From Megascapheus bottae (taxonomy: Eukaryota > Chordata > Mammalia > Rodentia > Geomyidae): 64,000 bases of DNA. Below are positions 33,278 through 44,471 of the stretch, piece by piece. The notes under the pieces are model-generated. The model did no database searches. It was not told the DNA's origin and saw only the letters and a program-made list of their open reading frames with translations. The DNA lies in assembly GCA_024803745.1 (NCBI GenBank), contig JANJXV010000030.1:3243001-3307000 (forward strand), in the 5' to 3' direction. Position 1 is the stretch's first letter. Every line of letters starts with the position of its first letter. The translations under genes and the position numbers were made by a program.

Positions 33278-34774
33278 ACCTGCCACCCAGCTGGAATTAC
33301 TGGGGTAGTCTTTCAATTAGAAAATAATCCTTCTGTCCAGAGTAAATGCTTTTTTTTTTAATGATACAGTGTCTCTATCAAACAGAAGTAGTAGCATTGA
33401 CTTTAGTTAAAAGAATGAAAGTCTTGGAAGGAAGAAGACAATTGCATTTGGTGACATATGCCCAGGCCTTATCAGTTTGCGGTTTAAACCTTTTAAGTAT
33501 TTTATGATATTTTAAGTGTTTTCCACCACCTATCAACTCACCCATGCATTATATATTTACAGACCAATGGCGAGGGTTTGAACTTGTCATCTGGATGGGT
33601 GGTAGGTACTGGCACGGTATTGAAGAGTCTGGAAATGAGCGCGGAGGCTGGGCTGTCGCTGTGCTACAGAGGTCCTATCCATTCTGCTCTTGTGTGATTC
33701 TCAGACTCTCGCTGTGTTGGGCTTTCTAGTACCTGACAGCCGGTGTCCTTCTTAGGCTTTCGTTTGATTTTCCTCCCATCAAGCAATCATCCTTGTCACA
33801 AAGCATCTCACCGATTTGTTTCCTGTTCGTTTCCTGTCTCCCTGTGCTTGAGTGTCAGCTCCGAGGACAGAGGGCCTGGCCTGTGTTCTTTCATGGGCTG
33901 GTTCAGAACCGGGAGAAGGAGGGGGTCCCCTTGGGTGCTCAGTACATGCTGTGAGTTGAACCTCTGTAATTGCAGCAGGGCTGGGGGTGGCACGTGCAGA
34001 ACACCGTCCCTGGGGTTTTGCACCAGGCTTGGGGAGGGGGGAGGCCAGCAGTCTGCATCTTCCTTAGGGAAGCATTTGTCTCTCAGCGGTGATGTGAGCA
34101 GCAACACACTGAGGACGCTGATTCCACACCTCCAAGTTTCCCCTAAGGAAGCTGACCAGTGAACCCCAGGACCCAGCCTGTGGGTGTCTCAAAATAAAGA
34201 AAGTTGGTTTGCATGGAACCCATGTATCGTGAACTGTACAAAGAAACAATCTCCTTCAGACATGCACTAAACCCCTAGTAAACTTAATGTGCCCACGATA
34301 GAGAAGTGACAGTGGGCTTCACGTGACACTGTGTAAAAGAGCTCAGCCATGGCACCCAGGCCAGAAGTTCAACAAGGAAGAGTGCCAGTGTGGGGGTGTC
34401 TGGGAGGGGCCGGGCTCTGCCTTCCCATTGGCTAGCTGATCTCAGAGGACTGCAAGTCCTGATCTGATCTTGGGGACTGTCACCAGTAGCCATTCCTGTA
34501 GGCTGGCATGGCTATTTCTGGATTAGGGATTCTGGGAAATTCCGCTGGTGACATCTTCCAGACTCTCCCACGTGGATCCAATCCAAAATTACCTTGTATG
34601 TCTGAAGAACAAAGAAATGTCATTTTGAGTGGGAGACTAAAGGCTCCAGGAAAACACTTCCCGTGTCCAGTCACTGCTCTATTACGCGCCTTTAATTCTC
34701 CCATTGTGAAAGAAAGGGCTTCCCTGTATAAATTGTACAGAAAATAGCATTTTCCTTTTCTTGTCTTCATTATC
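33278..34774. other. Intergenic stretch with a possible L2 relic
   Basis: 33835-33965 (GAGTGTCAGCTCCGAGGACA then GTGTTCTTTCA and AGTACATGCTG) has the order of an L2 3' end on the + strand, at low confidence. The 139-codon frame at 33743-34162 spans it and has no domain. The remainder is unrecognised. Confidence 0.35.
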
Positions 34775-34790
34775 TGTTCATGCATTTTTT

Positions 34791-34908
34791 AATTCTTTTT
34801 TATTGTAATTAATAAAAGGGTTACATGATATTTGCCAGATAGAAGGTGCATTAATTCACATACATTGATACCCTTTCACATGTCTTGGTACCCATCACCC
34901 TCCCCCCC
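34791..34908 (-). mobile_element. Short retroposed fragment with 16-bp target duplication
   Basis: TGTTCATGCATTTTTT occurs at 34775-34790 and again at 34909-34924. The 118 bases between start AATTCTTTTTTATTGTAATT and end CCCTCCCCCCC, so on the minus strand the insert ends in an A-rich tail. It matches none of the SINEs here. The 'CCCTTTTATTAATTACAATAAAA' type of ending suggests an L1 3' end. Confidence 0.7.
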
Positions 34909-34924
34909 TGTTCATGCATTTTTT

Positions 34925-35379
34925 TAAGGCTGTGACAGGTCAGTGTTTAATGCTAATGGGATATGAAATTTTTTGTTTTAATCTAAACACAGTTCAAATA
35001 ATGTATATACCTTTAGCACAGGTAGTATAATGGTCCATGCTAAATGTTTTATAATTAGTGGTTACAGTAGTAAATTATAGCGTACACTGAAATGATATAC
35101 TAAGGAGACTTTAATTTCCATATTTTCTCAAAGTTTCACTCAATTTTTTTATTACAGTGGGAAAAAATATGAGCAAAGTTTTGGATTTGAGATGAACAAT
35201 GTCACTAATTGTTCTTTTCTTAGGTTAGGGTGACACTGGAGAAGTTCTTTATATTTACATAATAAATGAGAAAGCTGTAGAAAGGCTTATTCCAAGCAAA
35301 TCTCTGTACAAGCACGGCTGAAATATCATTGTGAAATTACTTGCTGTAATTAATACACATGAATTTTAGTTTAAATGAA
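34925..35379. other. AT-rich intergenic sequence
   Basis: No gene, SINE or microsatellite recognised. Confidence 0.45.
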
Positions 35380-35585
35380 TGCCAGGTGCCAGTGTCTCAT
35401 GTATATGTTCCCACTACTGAGGAAGCTGAGACCTTGGTTACTAAAGACAACCCAGACATACATGTCCTTGAGATTCCACCTGGACTGGAGGCATGGTGCA
35501 AGTGACAGGGCACCAGCTTGAGCAAGAAACCCCAAAGAGAACATGAGACCCCGAGTGTAAGCCCTTGTATTGGCACCAAAACCTA
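35380..35585 (+). mobile_element. Old B1/7SL-headed SINE, diverged
   Basis: GCCAGGTGCCAGTGTCTCAT, then CACTACTGAGGAAGCTGAGA and GACTGGAGGCATGGTGCAAG, keep the head-plus-right-monomer layout with heavy divergence. It ends GTATTGGCACCAAAAC. Confidence 0.65.
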
Positions 35586-35882
35586 GTTCAATAAAAATGA
35601 AGGCCGGGAAAGCAAGACAGGCTCAGATGGGGAGGTGACAGCAGTAGAGCAGGAAGGGGTAAAGAGGGTGACAGGAACAGAATGTAGTCCGCGCAGGTCG
35701 TTTCCCTGTATGAAAACAGCAAAAAAAAACACAATGAAATTATTTTGAGAAGAAAAGTGGGATGGGGAGAGGGATGGGGAGGTCAGTATGATTAGGATGC
35801 ATGGTTTACATGCATAGAAGTGTCAGGAAGAAACCCCTTCCCTTGTACAACTAATGTATGCTAATGGAGGGGTTTTAAAGAA
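35586..35882 (+). mobile_element. L1 3' UTR-like fragment
   Basis: A G-rich patch (GGGATGGGGAGAGGGATGGG), ATGCATGGTTTACATGCATA, then CCCTTGTACAACTAATGTAT and GCTAATGGAGG match the order seen in rodent L1 3' ends. No coding remains. Confidence 0.5.
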
Positions 35883-36054
35883 AAATACAGAAAGTTACAC
35901 CAAAGAATTTCCTTCTGTTTTTATACTAAGCAGAGCAAGAGTCTGTTATGTCCCCAGATAATGCAATTCCACAGGAAAGCACAGAAAGACTGTACACGTT
36001 CTAAATGTTCACTCAGCCTCCATACCTGAGCATGGCAACAAAAAGAAAAGCTTG

Positions 36055-36247
36055 GGCCGGGAGCATGGCCTAGTGGTACAGTGCTTGCCTAGCATGCATG
36101 AAGGCCTGGCTTCAATTCCTCCATACCACATACATAAAATAAAATAAAACAGAAGTGGTGCTGTGGCTCAACTGGTAGAATGCTAGCCTTGAGAAAACCC
36201 AAGGACAATGCCCAGGCCCTGCATTCAAGCTCCAGGACTGGCAAAAA
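36055..36247 (+). mobile_element. IDL-Geo SINE with GA-expanded tail
   Basis: ID-like head (GGGCCGGGAGCATGGCCTAG), an ATAAAATAAAATAAAAC linker, and Geo ending TCCAGGACTGGC. The A tail continues into the long GA repeat. Confidence 0.9.
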
Positions 36248-36285
36248 AAGAAAGAAGGAAAGAGAGAAAGAGGAGAGGGAGAGAC

Positions 36286-36366
<81 letters not shown>

Positions 36367-36373
36367 GGAGCTT
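36248..36373. repeat. (GA)n tract on a SINE tail
   Basis: AAAAAAAGAAAGAAGGAAAG grades into GAGAGACAGA and then about 30 pure GA units. Confidence 0.95.
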
Positions 36374-36410
36374 AGCAACCATATTGTTATTTCAAAATAA
36401 GTGATCACAC

Positions 36411-36603
36411 GGGCCGGGAGTTTGGCCTAGTGGTTAAAGTGCTTGCCTAGCATGCATGAAGACCCGGGTTCGATTCCTCAGTACCACATACATAGATAAA
36501 AGCCAGAAATGGTGCTGAGGCTCAAGCGGTAGAGCTCTAGCCTTGAAAAAGTCCAAGGACAGGGCTCAGGCCCTGAGCTCAAGCCCAGGACTGGCAAAAA
36601 AAA
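36411..36603 (+). mobile_element. IDL-Geo SINE, full length, young
   Basis: Complete head (A box and GGTTCGATTCC B box intact), linker, Geo and a pure A tail. Flanked by a perfect 17-bp target duplication, AAAATAAGTGATCACAC, at 36394-36410 and 36604-36620. It is the cleanest SINE in the window and lies about 40 bases past the previous GA tract. Confidence 0.95.
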
Positions 36604-36620
36604 AAAATAAGTGATCACAC

Positions 36621-37204
36621 ACATACAAAGATTCCTCAATTTCACCTTAACCCTCTGCATCATTTCTAAACTGTCCCAAGTTCAAATCTCTGTACTCTCT
36701 GCTGAGATTGGGTATCCGGTGTCAGCCTGATTTTTTTGTAGGAGGTGGAAAGTTTGTTGATATTCTAGAAGAAGTAAAGCTGAGAGGATGTGGTTCACTT
36801 GAATAAGAGCAGTGCTTCTGCCCCCCAGATACACATGTGTTCACATAGCCTGCGTGAAGAAAGATGACATGTTTTTCCATCTGCTTCTCCCGAAACATGA
36901 GCCAACCTCATTCCCCACAGCCAACAATGTTTTCTTTGTCAATCACAAAGGCACGCCTGTCCCTACTTAATGGTCTGTTGCAGATGGATTTGAGAAAGAA
37001 CACTTCCATGTGAAAACATCCTTCATTAAGTGTGTAATAAAGCAACGATCTCTGTTAAAATAGAAAGAATCTGACAGGTCATTGTATCCTAGAATAGACT
37101 CCGCTGTTTTGCATCTCTGGAATTTGTCATCTTTAGTTGAAAAAAAAAAAACCCACCATGGAATGTAGCAGGACAGTTTCAAGCATATTTAAAAGTCACC
37201 CTCA
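36621..37204. other. Intergenic sequence, nothing recognised
   Basis: No repeat or credible frame seen. Confidence 0.4.
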
Positions 37205-37280
37205 GGGCTGGGGATGGCACTCAGGGACTTCACTTAGCATGAACAAGACCCTGCAGTACCAAAAAGAAAAAGCAAAAAGC
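37205..37280 (+). mobile_element. Monomeric ID-like SINE
   Basis: GGCTGGGGATGGCACTCAGG, CTTAGCATGAACAAGACC and CAGTACC, then an A-rich tail (AAAAAGAAAAAGCAAAAAGC). It is an ID-type monomer with no Geo. Confidence 0.65.
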
Positions 37281-37932
37281 AGTTGACCATGCTAAAGCTC
37301 TGCAGCTTGCACGTGCTCCTGCGTGGTTTGTCAGTAGAGCAGGTCTCCATGCGTTCACAACGCAGCGGAATGAGCACAGGCTGCGGGTCTGATCTCCCAC
37401 GGCAGTTTTGTGGGGTGAGTTACTCCCGTTTCTGACTCCCCGTGGCCTCGCTGGGCCTGGTGTTTTCCATGCCCTAGGATAGCAGTCTTTCATCACAGAG
37501 GGAAAAAATGTCCAGTGAGCTAGCTTTAGGTGTGCCACCTTTCCAGGGCCCTGAGTTTTTGCAAGATTTTTTTTGTCAGTCTATACATCTGTGTACTTGG
37601 CTTCTTAAATTGACTGGGGTTAAATCTTTCTCCCCTTCTCAGTCCTTCTCCAAGTGCTTTGCACCTGATGTGATAAATCCCGCTCACAGTGAAAGTTATT
37701 TTTTTTCCTGGAATTTCGAGTCTGATTTTTATTTTTGCTTAAATACTTTCCCCCAAACTGGAGGTGCTGGCTATACAGCATGGACTGGAAGCAAAGGAGG
37801 GGTGAGGGGAGGGGGAAGAAGAAGGGTCAGATGTCACACGTGTGGCCAGCTGTGTCACGCTTGCTGAGATGACACAGTTTCTGGGACTTAGGGGAAGAGG
37901 AGATGATGTAAAATAAACAACAAGCTAACATC
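37281..37932. other. Intergenic sequence, nothing recognised
   Basis: A 119-codon frame (37508-37867) and an overlapping minus-strand frame show no domain. 37365-37440 is faintly MIR-like, too weak to call. Confidence 0.4.
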
Positions 37933-38030
37933 ATCCAGGCATGGTCACAGCATGCCTGTATTCCTGGCACTGGAAAGACTGTGAAGCAAACAGATCTCAA
38001 ATGCAAGGCCAGCCTGTGACTGTTGAAAAT
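37933..38030 (+). mobile_element. Canonical B1-type SINE, degraded
   Basis: CCAGGCATGGTCACAGCATG, CCTGTATTCCTGGCACTGGA and AATGCAAGGCCAGCCTGTGA follow the B1 order, with the B1-type 'cagcactgg' segment and no Geo. Confidence 0.65.
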
Positions 38031-39037
38031 GTTCCCTACTCAGAATCCATGAGTGCCTGCTCCGTGGGTGAAGTCCTCCCTCCCTTCCAGTCTGACTGGA
38101 AGCCCGGGAAAGTCTCCTCCCTGAATCAGCTCAGTTAAAACCCAAGAAGCCCCACCCTCGAGCTCCACCCAACCCGAAGTTTGCACGATCCTATCACCTA
38201 ACCTAACACCTAGGACTGGAACCCACCGGCCATGAGAAAATGTGGACAGCTGAAACAGTCTCCCAGCTGGACTTCTGCATCTTCAGACCAAACACTATGC
38301 TTCATGTATGTGGAGGATTTGTGATTGCCAAGGCAGTTCTTCACCTGACTTTTATTCTTCTCATTGTCCTTTGTAAAGCACACAGGAAAGTGTGTGTGTA
38401 TGTATAAATACAAATATATATATGTGCACATATATTACACATACATTCTATTACATAATAAATATATACATCACATATAATACATTGTATATAATATATA
38501 CCTTATAGATTATATAATAAAGATATTACATATTATACAATAAATACAAGGTATATGTTATAGAATAAATCGTAGATACAACATGATAAATCAGAATGAC
38601 ACCGGGGACCTCCAGGAAGACGGCACCCCAGTGCTCAAGCACAGTTCTCCAGCACAGCCCCCTCTGACCAGGGCATCTAGGCAAGCTCCACGACCCACAT
38701 ACAAGGCACACTGTTGGAAGGAGAGTATCAGGTGTCCCGGGGACAGAGGGTGCGGATGAAGGAGGCTTCATTGAGTGCAGGAAATGTCTTTGCACACCTA
38801 GAATGACCACACCTTCTGCAAGGTTGCCAGAAGAGACGGTGTCTTCCTGCCAGTCAGAACTGATCACTGCTCATTCTGAACTCTGGAAGTAAGATGCCTC
38901 GGGGAAAAGACAATTATGTAACTTTACTTTAAAAACGAAAAAGAAAGAAAGAAGAACAAAGAAAGAAAAAGATCTTACAACTAGCTCAATTTTCACTGCT
39001 CATCTCAAACTTCATAGGATAACTAACCTTGGGAAAT

Positions 39038-39039
<2 letters not shown>
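38031..39039. other. Intergenic sequence with an AT-rich core
   Basis: 38395-38580 is dense in TATA/ATAT motifs (TATATATATGTGCACATATA) and contains palindromic segments. No gene recognised. Confidence 0.5.
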
Positions 39040-39075
<36 letters not shown>

Positions 39076-39086
39076 ACTCACACATG
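39040..39086. repeat. (CA)n microsatellite
   Basis: About 15 pure CA units, then CACACT variants. Confidence 0.95.
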
Positions 39087-39330
39087 CACTTTTCAAGTGG
39101 GTTTCAGATAACTAAATAGTAATGAAGAGTTGGCAGCCTGACTATTTAACTTACTGGGAACATTGTTCATTCAGTCTGTGAACTGGCAAACAAAATAATA
39201 CATAAGTAAAGACATACCCACAGTGTCCTGGGGCCTCCCTGCGTTCAGAGCTAGCTACAGATATTGCTTGGATTTAGTTGGATGGAAATTGGAGCTTAAG
39301 ACTCTTTCAAAATAGTATTAACATGATGAG

Positions 39331-39507
39331 GTGGAGGAGAGGGGAGAGAGGAGACAAGAAGGAAGGGGAGGGAAAGGGGAGAAGCAAAGGGGAGAGGAAA
39401 GGACAGGGAGTGAAGGGGGGAGGGGAAGAGGAAAGAGAAAGGAGGGAAAGGGAAGAAGAAAAGGGGAAAGGAAGGAAGATGGAGAGAGAAAGGGAAAGGA
39501 GAGATAG
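39331..39507. repeat. Polypurine GA/GGAA-rich tract
   Basis: Almost purely A and G over about 175 bases with irregular GGGGAA/GGAAAG units. The 83-codon Glu/Lys/Arg frame through it is an artefact. Confidence 0.85.
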
Positions 39508-40119
39508 TTTTCCTGTCCAGCAAGACTGAATCTAGTATCCCAAGGAGTGCATGCTCTGACTTAGTCAGGAAAAATAAAAATGCGTCTCGAAATTTTCATT
39601 CTCAATCTACCTGAGCAGACTGTTTCCAGAATATAAGATTCAGTATAATGTGGAAATCCACACTTGCTGAAAGTTTTCACTGTAAATTTCATTTTCATTA
39701 TATTTTTCATAATTAACAACTTAGTAGCCTTAAAACGACACTGGACTCCCCATGAGCAATTACTTGGAAATAAAGACAATCTTCTATAATACCATTTACA
39801 ACAAAAATACTAAGAAGTTGTGTGTTTTTTAATGAGATTAGTAGCTGTTTAGAAACTCTAATGCATCTACCTAAACAAAACAAATCATTTCTATACAGGC
39901 CCATGGAATTAAAGGAATAAAGTGAGAATTGTTCCAATATTTTTCATGTTGTATCCAAACTGCCTAATTTCCCAAACTTGCCTATAAATATTCTTTTTTG
40001 AAGGTTGCTTGGGAGGTTCTCATCACACACATGTTTTCTGTTCATACAATAGTTCTAGGCATCCTTGGTAATTCTGATTCTATAACTGAAATACAAGTTT
40101 TCAAGAACTTCTCTTCATA
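39508..40119. other. AT-rich intergenic sequence
   Basis: No gene or SINE recognised. Confidence 0.45.
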
Positions 40120-40363
40120 GCTGGGATCCTAGCTACTCAGGAGGCTGAGATCTGAGGATTGAGTTTTGAGTCCAGCCCAGACACTGCCCTCCCCACAAAC
40201 ACACACAGAAAAGTCCTTGAGATTCTTATCTCCCATCACCATCAACAAAAACAGGTAGAACTGGAACAGTGGCTCAAGAGCTCCAGTGGTAAATCACTCG
40301 CCTTGAGAGAAAAAGCCAAGCAAGGCTCCAAGTTCAAGCTCCCGGTACCAGCACCAAAACAAA
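40120..40363 (+). mobile_element. B1/7SL-headed Geo SINE, diverged
   Basis: 7SL-like CCTAGCTACTCAGGAGGCTG head, with the start truncated; middle GATTCTTATCTCCCATCACC with an ACACACAC insert; a diverged right half (GGTAGAACTGGAACAGTGGC) ending CCGGTACCAGCACCAAAAC. Confidence 0.75.
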
Positions 40364-40554
40364 CACACAAAACCATAAACGAACTGCCCTCTACACACAA
40401 AAAATATAAAACTCGGGTTCTCTTGGGCTCCTGGTACGCTCCCCTCTTTCCTGAAACTTGACGGTAGAGTGTCTACTCCAATATCCTCTCCAGGAAAGTT
40501 TTGCCAGATTGCTTCGTTGACACATTCTTATTTTTAGGCATTGAAAGAAGTGGA
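40364..40554. other. Intergenic spacer
   Basis: Short single-copy-looking stretch between two SINEs; nothing recognised. Confidence 0.35.
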
Positions 40555-40690
40555 AATGTGCAAGCTGGGCATGGTAGTACTTTCCTGTTACCCCAGAACT
40601 TGGGGCCTGAAGTGGAAGGATTTCAAATTCAAGGCCAACTGCAGCTGTGCCGGGAGACTGTCTCTCTCACACATAAAACCAAAGTGGATC
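40555..40690 (+). mobile_element. Canonical B1-type SINE
   Basis: AGCTGGGCATGGTAGTACTT, then CCCAGAACTTGGGGCCTGAA and TTCAAGGCCAACTGCAGC and GAGACTGTCTCTCTC. This is B1 (with 'ccagcacttggg') rather than the 7SL-like head that accompanies Geo. Confidence 0.75.
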
Positions 40691-40954
40691 TCACCAGTGT
40701 ATCTTGGGGCTACATATTTAGGAGAAAAAAAAAATCATATTAAACTAAGACTATCCTCTCATTCTAAATGATAGATACTTCAGAACAGTTCTACGAGGTG
40801 ATATTTATCTAGAATTGATCCTTTCTGTTGGAGTTGTGTACATGTAAGACTTTACACGCCAATGTATGATCTGTGGTATGTTTAAAAAAATGTACAAAAA
40901 CAGAATTTGTAATTCTTTTTTCTTTACCTTAGTTTTTTTTTCTTTTCTTTTTTT

Positions 40955-41264
40955 GTGCCAGATCTGAGGCTTGGACTCAGGGCCTGGGCACTGTCCCTGA
41001 GCTTCTCTGGCTCAGGACTAGCAATCTACCAGGTCCACTTTCAGCTTTGTACGTGTTTCAACATTTTTCACATTTGAGTACTTCAGAGTGGATTCCATAG
41101 CTCTCTACCATGTTGAGCCACAGCAACGCTGTCAGTTTTCTAGTGGTCAACTGGAGATAAGAGTCTCATGGCCTTTCTTGCCTGGGCTGGATTTGAACTG
41201 CGTTCCTCAGATCTCAGCCTCTTGAGTAGCTAGGATTATGGCTTGGGCCACTGGCACCCAGCCC
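40955..41264 (-). mobile_element. B1/7SL-headed Geo SINE with internal insert
   Basis: Reverse Geo (GAGGCTTGGACTCAGGGCCT), about 90 bases of non-SINE or diverged DNA (41050-41130), then CTAGTGGTCAACTGGAGATA and reverse head ending GGGCCACTGGCACCCAGC. The interruption may be a small old insertion. Confidence 0.7.
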
Positions 41265-41655
41265 CAGACTACTTTTTGAAAAAGAAAAAAACAAAGCTTG
41301 AAAAAGTGAAAGACCTCCTTCCTAGCAGAGTGGGGGGAAAAAGAACACAGAGAAATAGAATTAATAGTTTACCCACTGTTAAGAAATTTCAAGTTGTTCA
41401 CCCCAACTTGAGCCATGTCCTGTTTTTAATCTCATTTCCTATGCCAGCCAAACTGGTTTAACTAGTGCTTACCATCCTGGGAGAGCCACATCAAAAATGT
41501 GGCTGTCTGCAGGATGAAGGTAATTGGATACCTGTGGAAATGTGCCTCATGAAGTATATATACCAACCATGTCTGGGGAGGAAAAACAAGACATCAGGTA
41601 CTATCAGAAGTGGATTGAAGTAACTGGGAAATATGACCGGTATTGTACAGAGAGG
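41265..41655. other. Intergenic sequence, nothing recognised
   Basis: No repeat or credible frame seen. Confidence 0.4.
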
Positions 41656-41729
<74 letters not shown>

Positions 41730-41782
41730 AAAGAAAGGGGGAAGGAGGAAGGGAGGGAAGAAGGGAGAGAGAAGTAAAATGT
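41656..41782. repeat. (GA)n with GGAA/GGGA end
   Basis: About 32 pure GA units then AGGGAGGGAAAGAAAGGGGG. Unlike other GA tracts here, no SINE adjoins it. Confidence 0.95.
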
Positions 41783-42143
41783 TAAATAGGAAATAAAGGA
41801 TTTTCAGGAAGTAAAAAAAAAAGCCAACCAAACCAAAAGCATACAAGACTGTAGCAAGACAGACCATGTGTTAGTAATTGTGGAAGTTGGCTAGTAGGAA
41901 CATGGCAGAGAATTACTCCACCCCCTTCCTTGACTTTGATGTTTGAAATTTTCCATACTGAAAAAAAAAAAGAAGAATAGAGAACAATGAATCAGAAAAA
42001 AGTCTTGTTTTTCTTGAAGACTATCTGTCTTTAAACAAGTTAATAAAAAGAATATAGGAAAGTGGGTAAGATGAATCTGAAAACAAATGCATATGGTATA
42101 AGCTTCTGGGGAAAATTAATGCATTATAAAATATTGAATTCAT

Positions 42144-42340
42144 GGGCTGGGAGTTTGGCCTAGTAGTAGAGTGTTTGCCTAGCATGCATGAAGACCCAAG
42201 TTCGATTCCTCGGTACCACATACATAGAAAAAAGCCAGAAGTGGTGCTGAGGCTCAAGTGGTAGAGCTCTAGCCTTGAGCTGAAGTGCTCAGGGACAGTG
42301 ACCAGACCAAGATTTCAAGCCCCACAAGCAAAAAAAAAAA
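42144..42340 (+). mobile_element. IDL-Geo SINE
   Basis: Head (GGGCTGGGAGTTTGGCCTAG, AAGTTCGATTCCTCGGTACC), linker ACATAGAAAAAAG, and a Geo half with a diverged end (CAAGATTTCAAGCCCCACAA) and A tail. Confidence 0.88.
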
Positions 42341-43829
42341 TTAATGAATGAAATTAGAAAGTTCAGCAATTCTTTTTTTTTAAGTTTTCAGTTAGATAAA
42401 TGAGCAGAACTATGAAAAAGCTAGCGAGCAGATTTAAACACATATACACATTGACACATACACACAAATCCATTCTCCAAAGCACCATGAAAATTCATTT
42501 AAGAAAAAAATAATCACCCAATAATACCTGATAGAATATAGTTTAAAAAAAAATGTTGTTCTCCAGAATTGTGGCCACAGGGATAGAGTCCAGTAGAGTA
42601 GGGGAAAGAGACTGGACCTAATGCTAAATAAAGCATGGTCACATGGGAAATGATAACCAAGATACAAAATGGAGGTGGGTGGATAGAAAATGACTAAGAG
42701 AAAGCATTACTGAGAGAGAATTCCAAACACTGACAAAAGTTGAGCCAAGCAAAGTCTCTTTGTAAAGACAAAGGATTTGCAAAGGTTTGTTTATGCCCCA
42801 ATCCAGTTATTTTATAATTGCTGAGTGCTAGGGAAAAATAAATGCAGCTAAAATTTTTTAAAAAGCAAAACAAAACAAATATGGTACCAATTCAAGGAGA
42901 AAGGGGAAATCCTTATAAAATGACACTCAATGGAGTTCAATTTACATACTTTAATAAAATTATGTGTAGCAGAACTTTAGGAAATGGAACTAAACTAAAA
43001 ACAGCAGTGATGCTTTAAGAAATTAGCCCAGGCTTAAGATGTTTTGAGTTAATTTGAGCAAAATTATGGTATTGGTGAAATTGAGGAATATAACTTCCTC
43101 TATATATGACTTAAAATACAAAACTACAGTTGCTACCTGAGGAAAATTTGTTCCACTGGTAAAACTACTTGGATATAACTGCATTTGGCCCATCTCCTTA
43201 GTGAAAAACCCTGAACTAGGTAAGAAGAATGACTTGCTAAAGAAAAAAGGTGACAATTTGTGCCATCAAGGAAACAATACACATTTACAGGTTACAAGAT
43301 GACATCTTTCGTTCTCAGAAGTTCTTTGGAGGGCGAAAGTGGAACACATTCTAAAGGCACTTCCTCCTTAGTTCCTGGGCTCTCTGTGCTACCTTGTCTC
43401 TGAATCAGACTTTTCCTTCTCTTAGACCTGGCCAGGGACTTTAACTCAACATCCAGTTCCATCCAGACTAACTGATATCGTACACAAGGGGTCCTTGACC
43501 CTTACAGCGGTTTCTGGATAGAAGAAAAGCCTTGAGGAGTGTCACCCTTCTGTCATTCTCCCCACACCGCTGTGCCTTCACCTCTCATCTCTCTAGACGT
43601 GGTGCACCATGGCTGTGTCCACCCTTTTGACCCATGAGTTCAATGCATACCACTCAGGGGTTGGGGGTGCAGTCCGTGGTAGAACCTAACTGGGTATTTC
43701 ATGAAGTCAAAAGGCATTGCTAGCTCATAGGTTTACAGGTGGAAGCTAACATCAGGTGACCCCGTTGGTCCAGCCTCTGGCGAGGGCCACCTGAAGGGAC
43801 AGAGGGGACACATGGTGACCCAGGAAGCC
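42341..43829. other. AT-rich intergenic sequence, no gene recognised
   Basis: Minus-strand frames at 42434-42667 and 43023-43256 have no domain I know. 43661-43690 (GGGTGCAGTCCGTGGTAGAA) faintly resembles an ID-type A-box region but has no second half. Confidence 0.4.
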
Positions 43830-44045
43830 AGAGAGATTCAGGGCCAGGCTCATTCCTCTTATAAAAACAAGATAGGTGCACACAAGAGCCAAATTAACCC
43901 TTGCCAACAGCCTAATTACATCCCAGATACTTGATTGCCTCCCACCAGGCCCCAGGTCATAAAGATTTCACCATTGTTCAACACAGCCACACAGCCAAGT
44001 TTCCAGCACAGAGCCTTGGGAAGGCACAGGAAAACCATACTCAAA
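43830..44045 (-). mobile_element. MaLR-type LTR remnant
   Basis: ATTGCCTCCCACCAGGCCCC, then TCATAAAGATTTCACCATTG and a final GGAAAACCATACTCAAACTG, match in order a reverse-oriented MLT/MST-type solo LTR (the forward start is like TGATATGGTTTGGC). No internal coding sequence. Confidence 0.5.
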
Positions 44046-44190
44046 CTGCAGCACACGGACAGACGAATCCAGTTGAAAAAGGAACATGGAAAGAAAACTA
44101 AATTTCATTCCTATCGTGTGCTTTCCCTCAAGCTAGTCTGTACTCTATTGTGGCTTCATAAAGCCTTATCAGTTGGAGAAGGGGGAAAAG

Positions 44191-44386
44191 CGGGGCCAGG
44201 AGCATGGCCTAGTGGTAGAGTATTGCCTAGCATTCATGAAGCTCTGGGTTCAATTCCTAGGTACCATATACACACAAAAACAAAAAAAAGCCAGAAGTGG
44301 TATTGTAGCTCAAGTGGTAGCTCTCTATCCTTGAGAATGCCCCGAAGACAGTGCTCAGGCCCTAAGTTCAAGCCCCAGGATTGGCA
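44191..44386 (+). mobile_element. IDL-Geo SINE with GA-expanded tail
   Basis: Head (GGGGCCAGGAGCATGGCCTA, GGGTTCAATTCC), linker ACACACAAAAACAAAAAAAA, and Geo ending AAGCCCCAGGATTGGC, then GA repeats. The 201-codon frame at 43935-44540 runs through the LTR, this SINE and the repeat. Confidence 0.9.
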
Positions 44387-44387
44387 A

Positions 44388-44470
<83 letters not shown>
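44387..44470. repeat. (GA)n tract on a SINE tail
   Basis: About 40 GA units with one GG interruption, following the SINE at 44191-44386 directly. Confidence 0.95.

Positions 44471-44471
<1 letters not shown>

Noticed and set aside
37365..37440. MIR-like segment
   Set aside because: Similarity limited to a few short words; too weak to annotate.
43830..44045. Possible intact endogenous retrovirus
   Set aside because: Only a degraded solo LTR-like remnant is visible; no internal genes.
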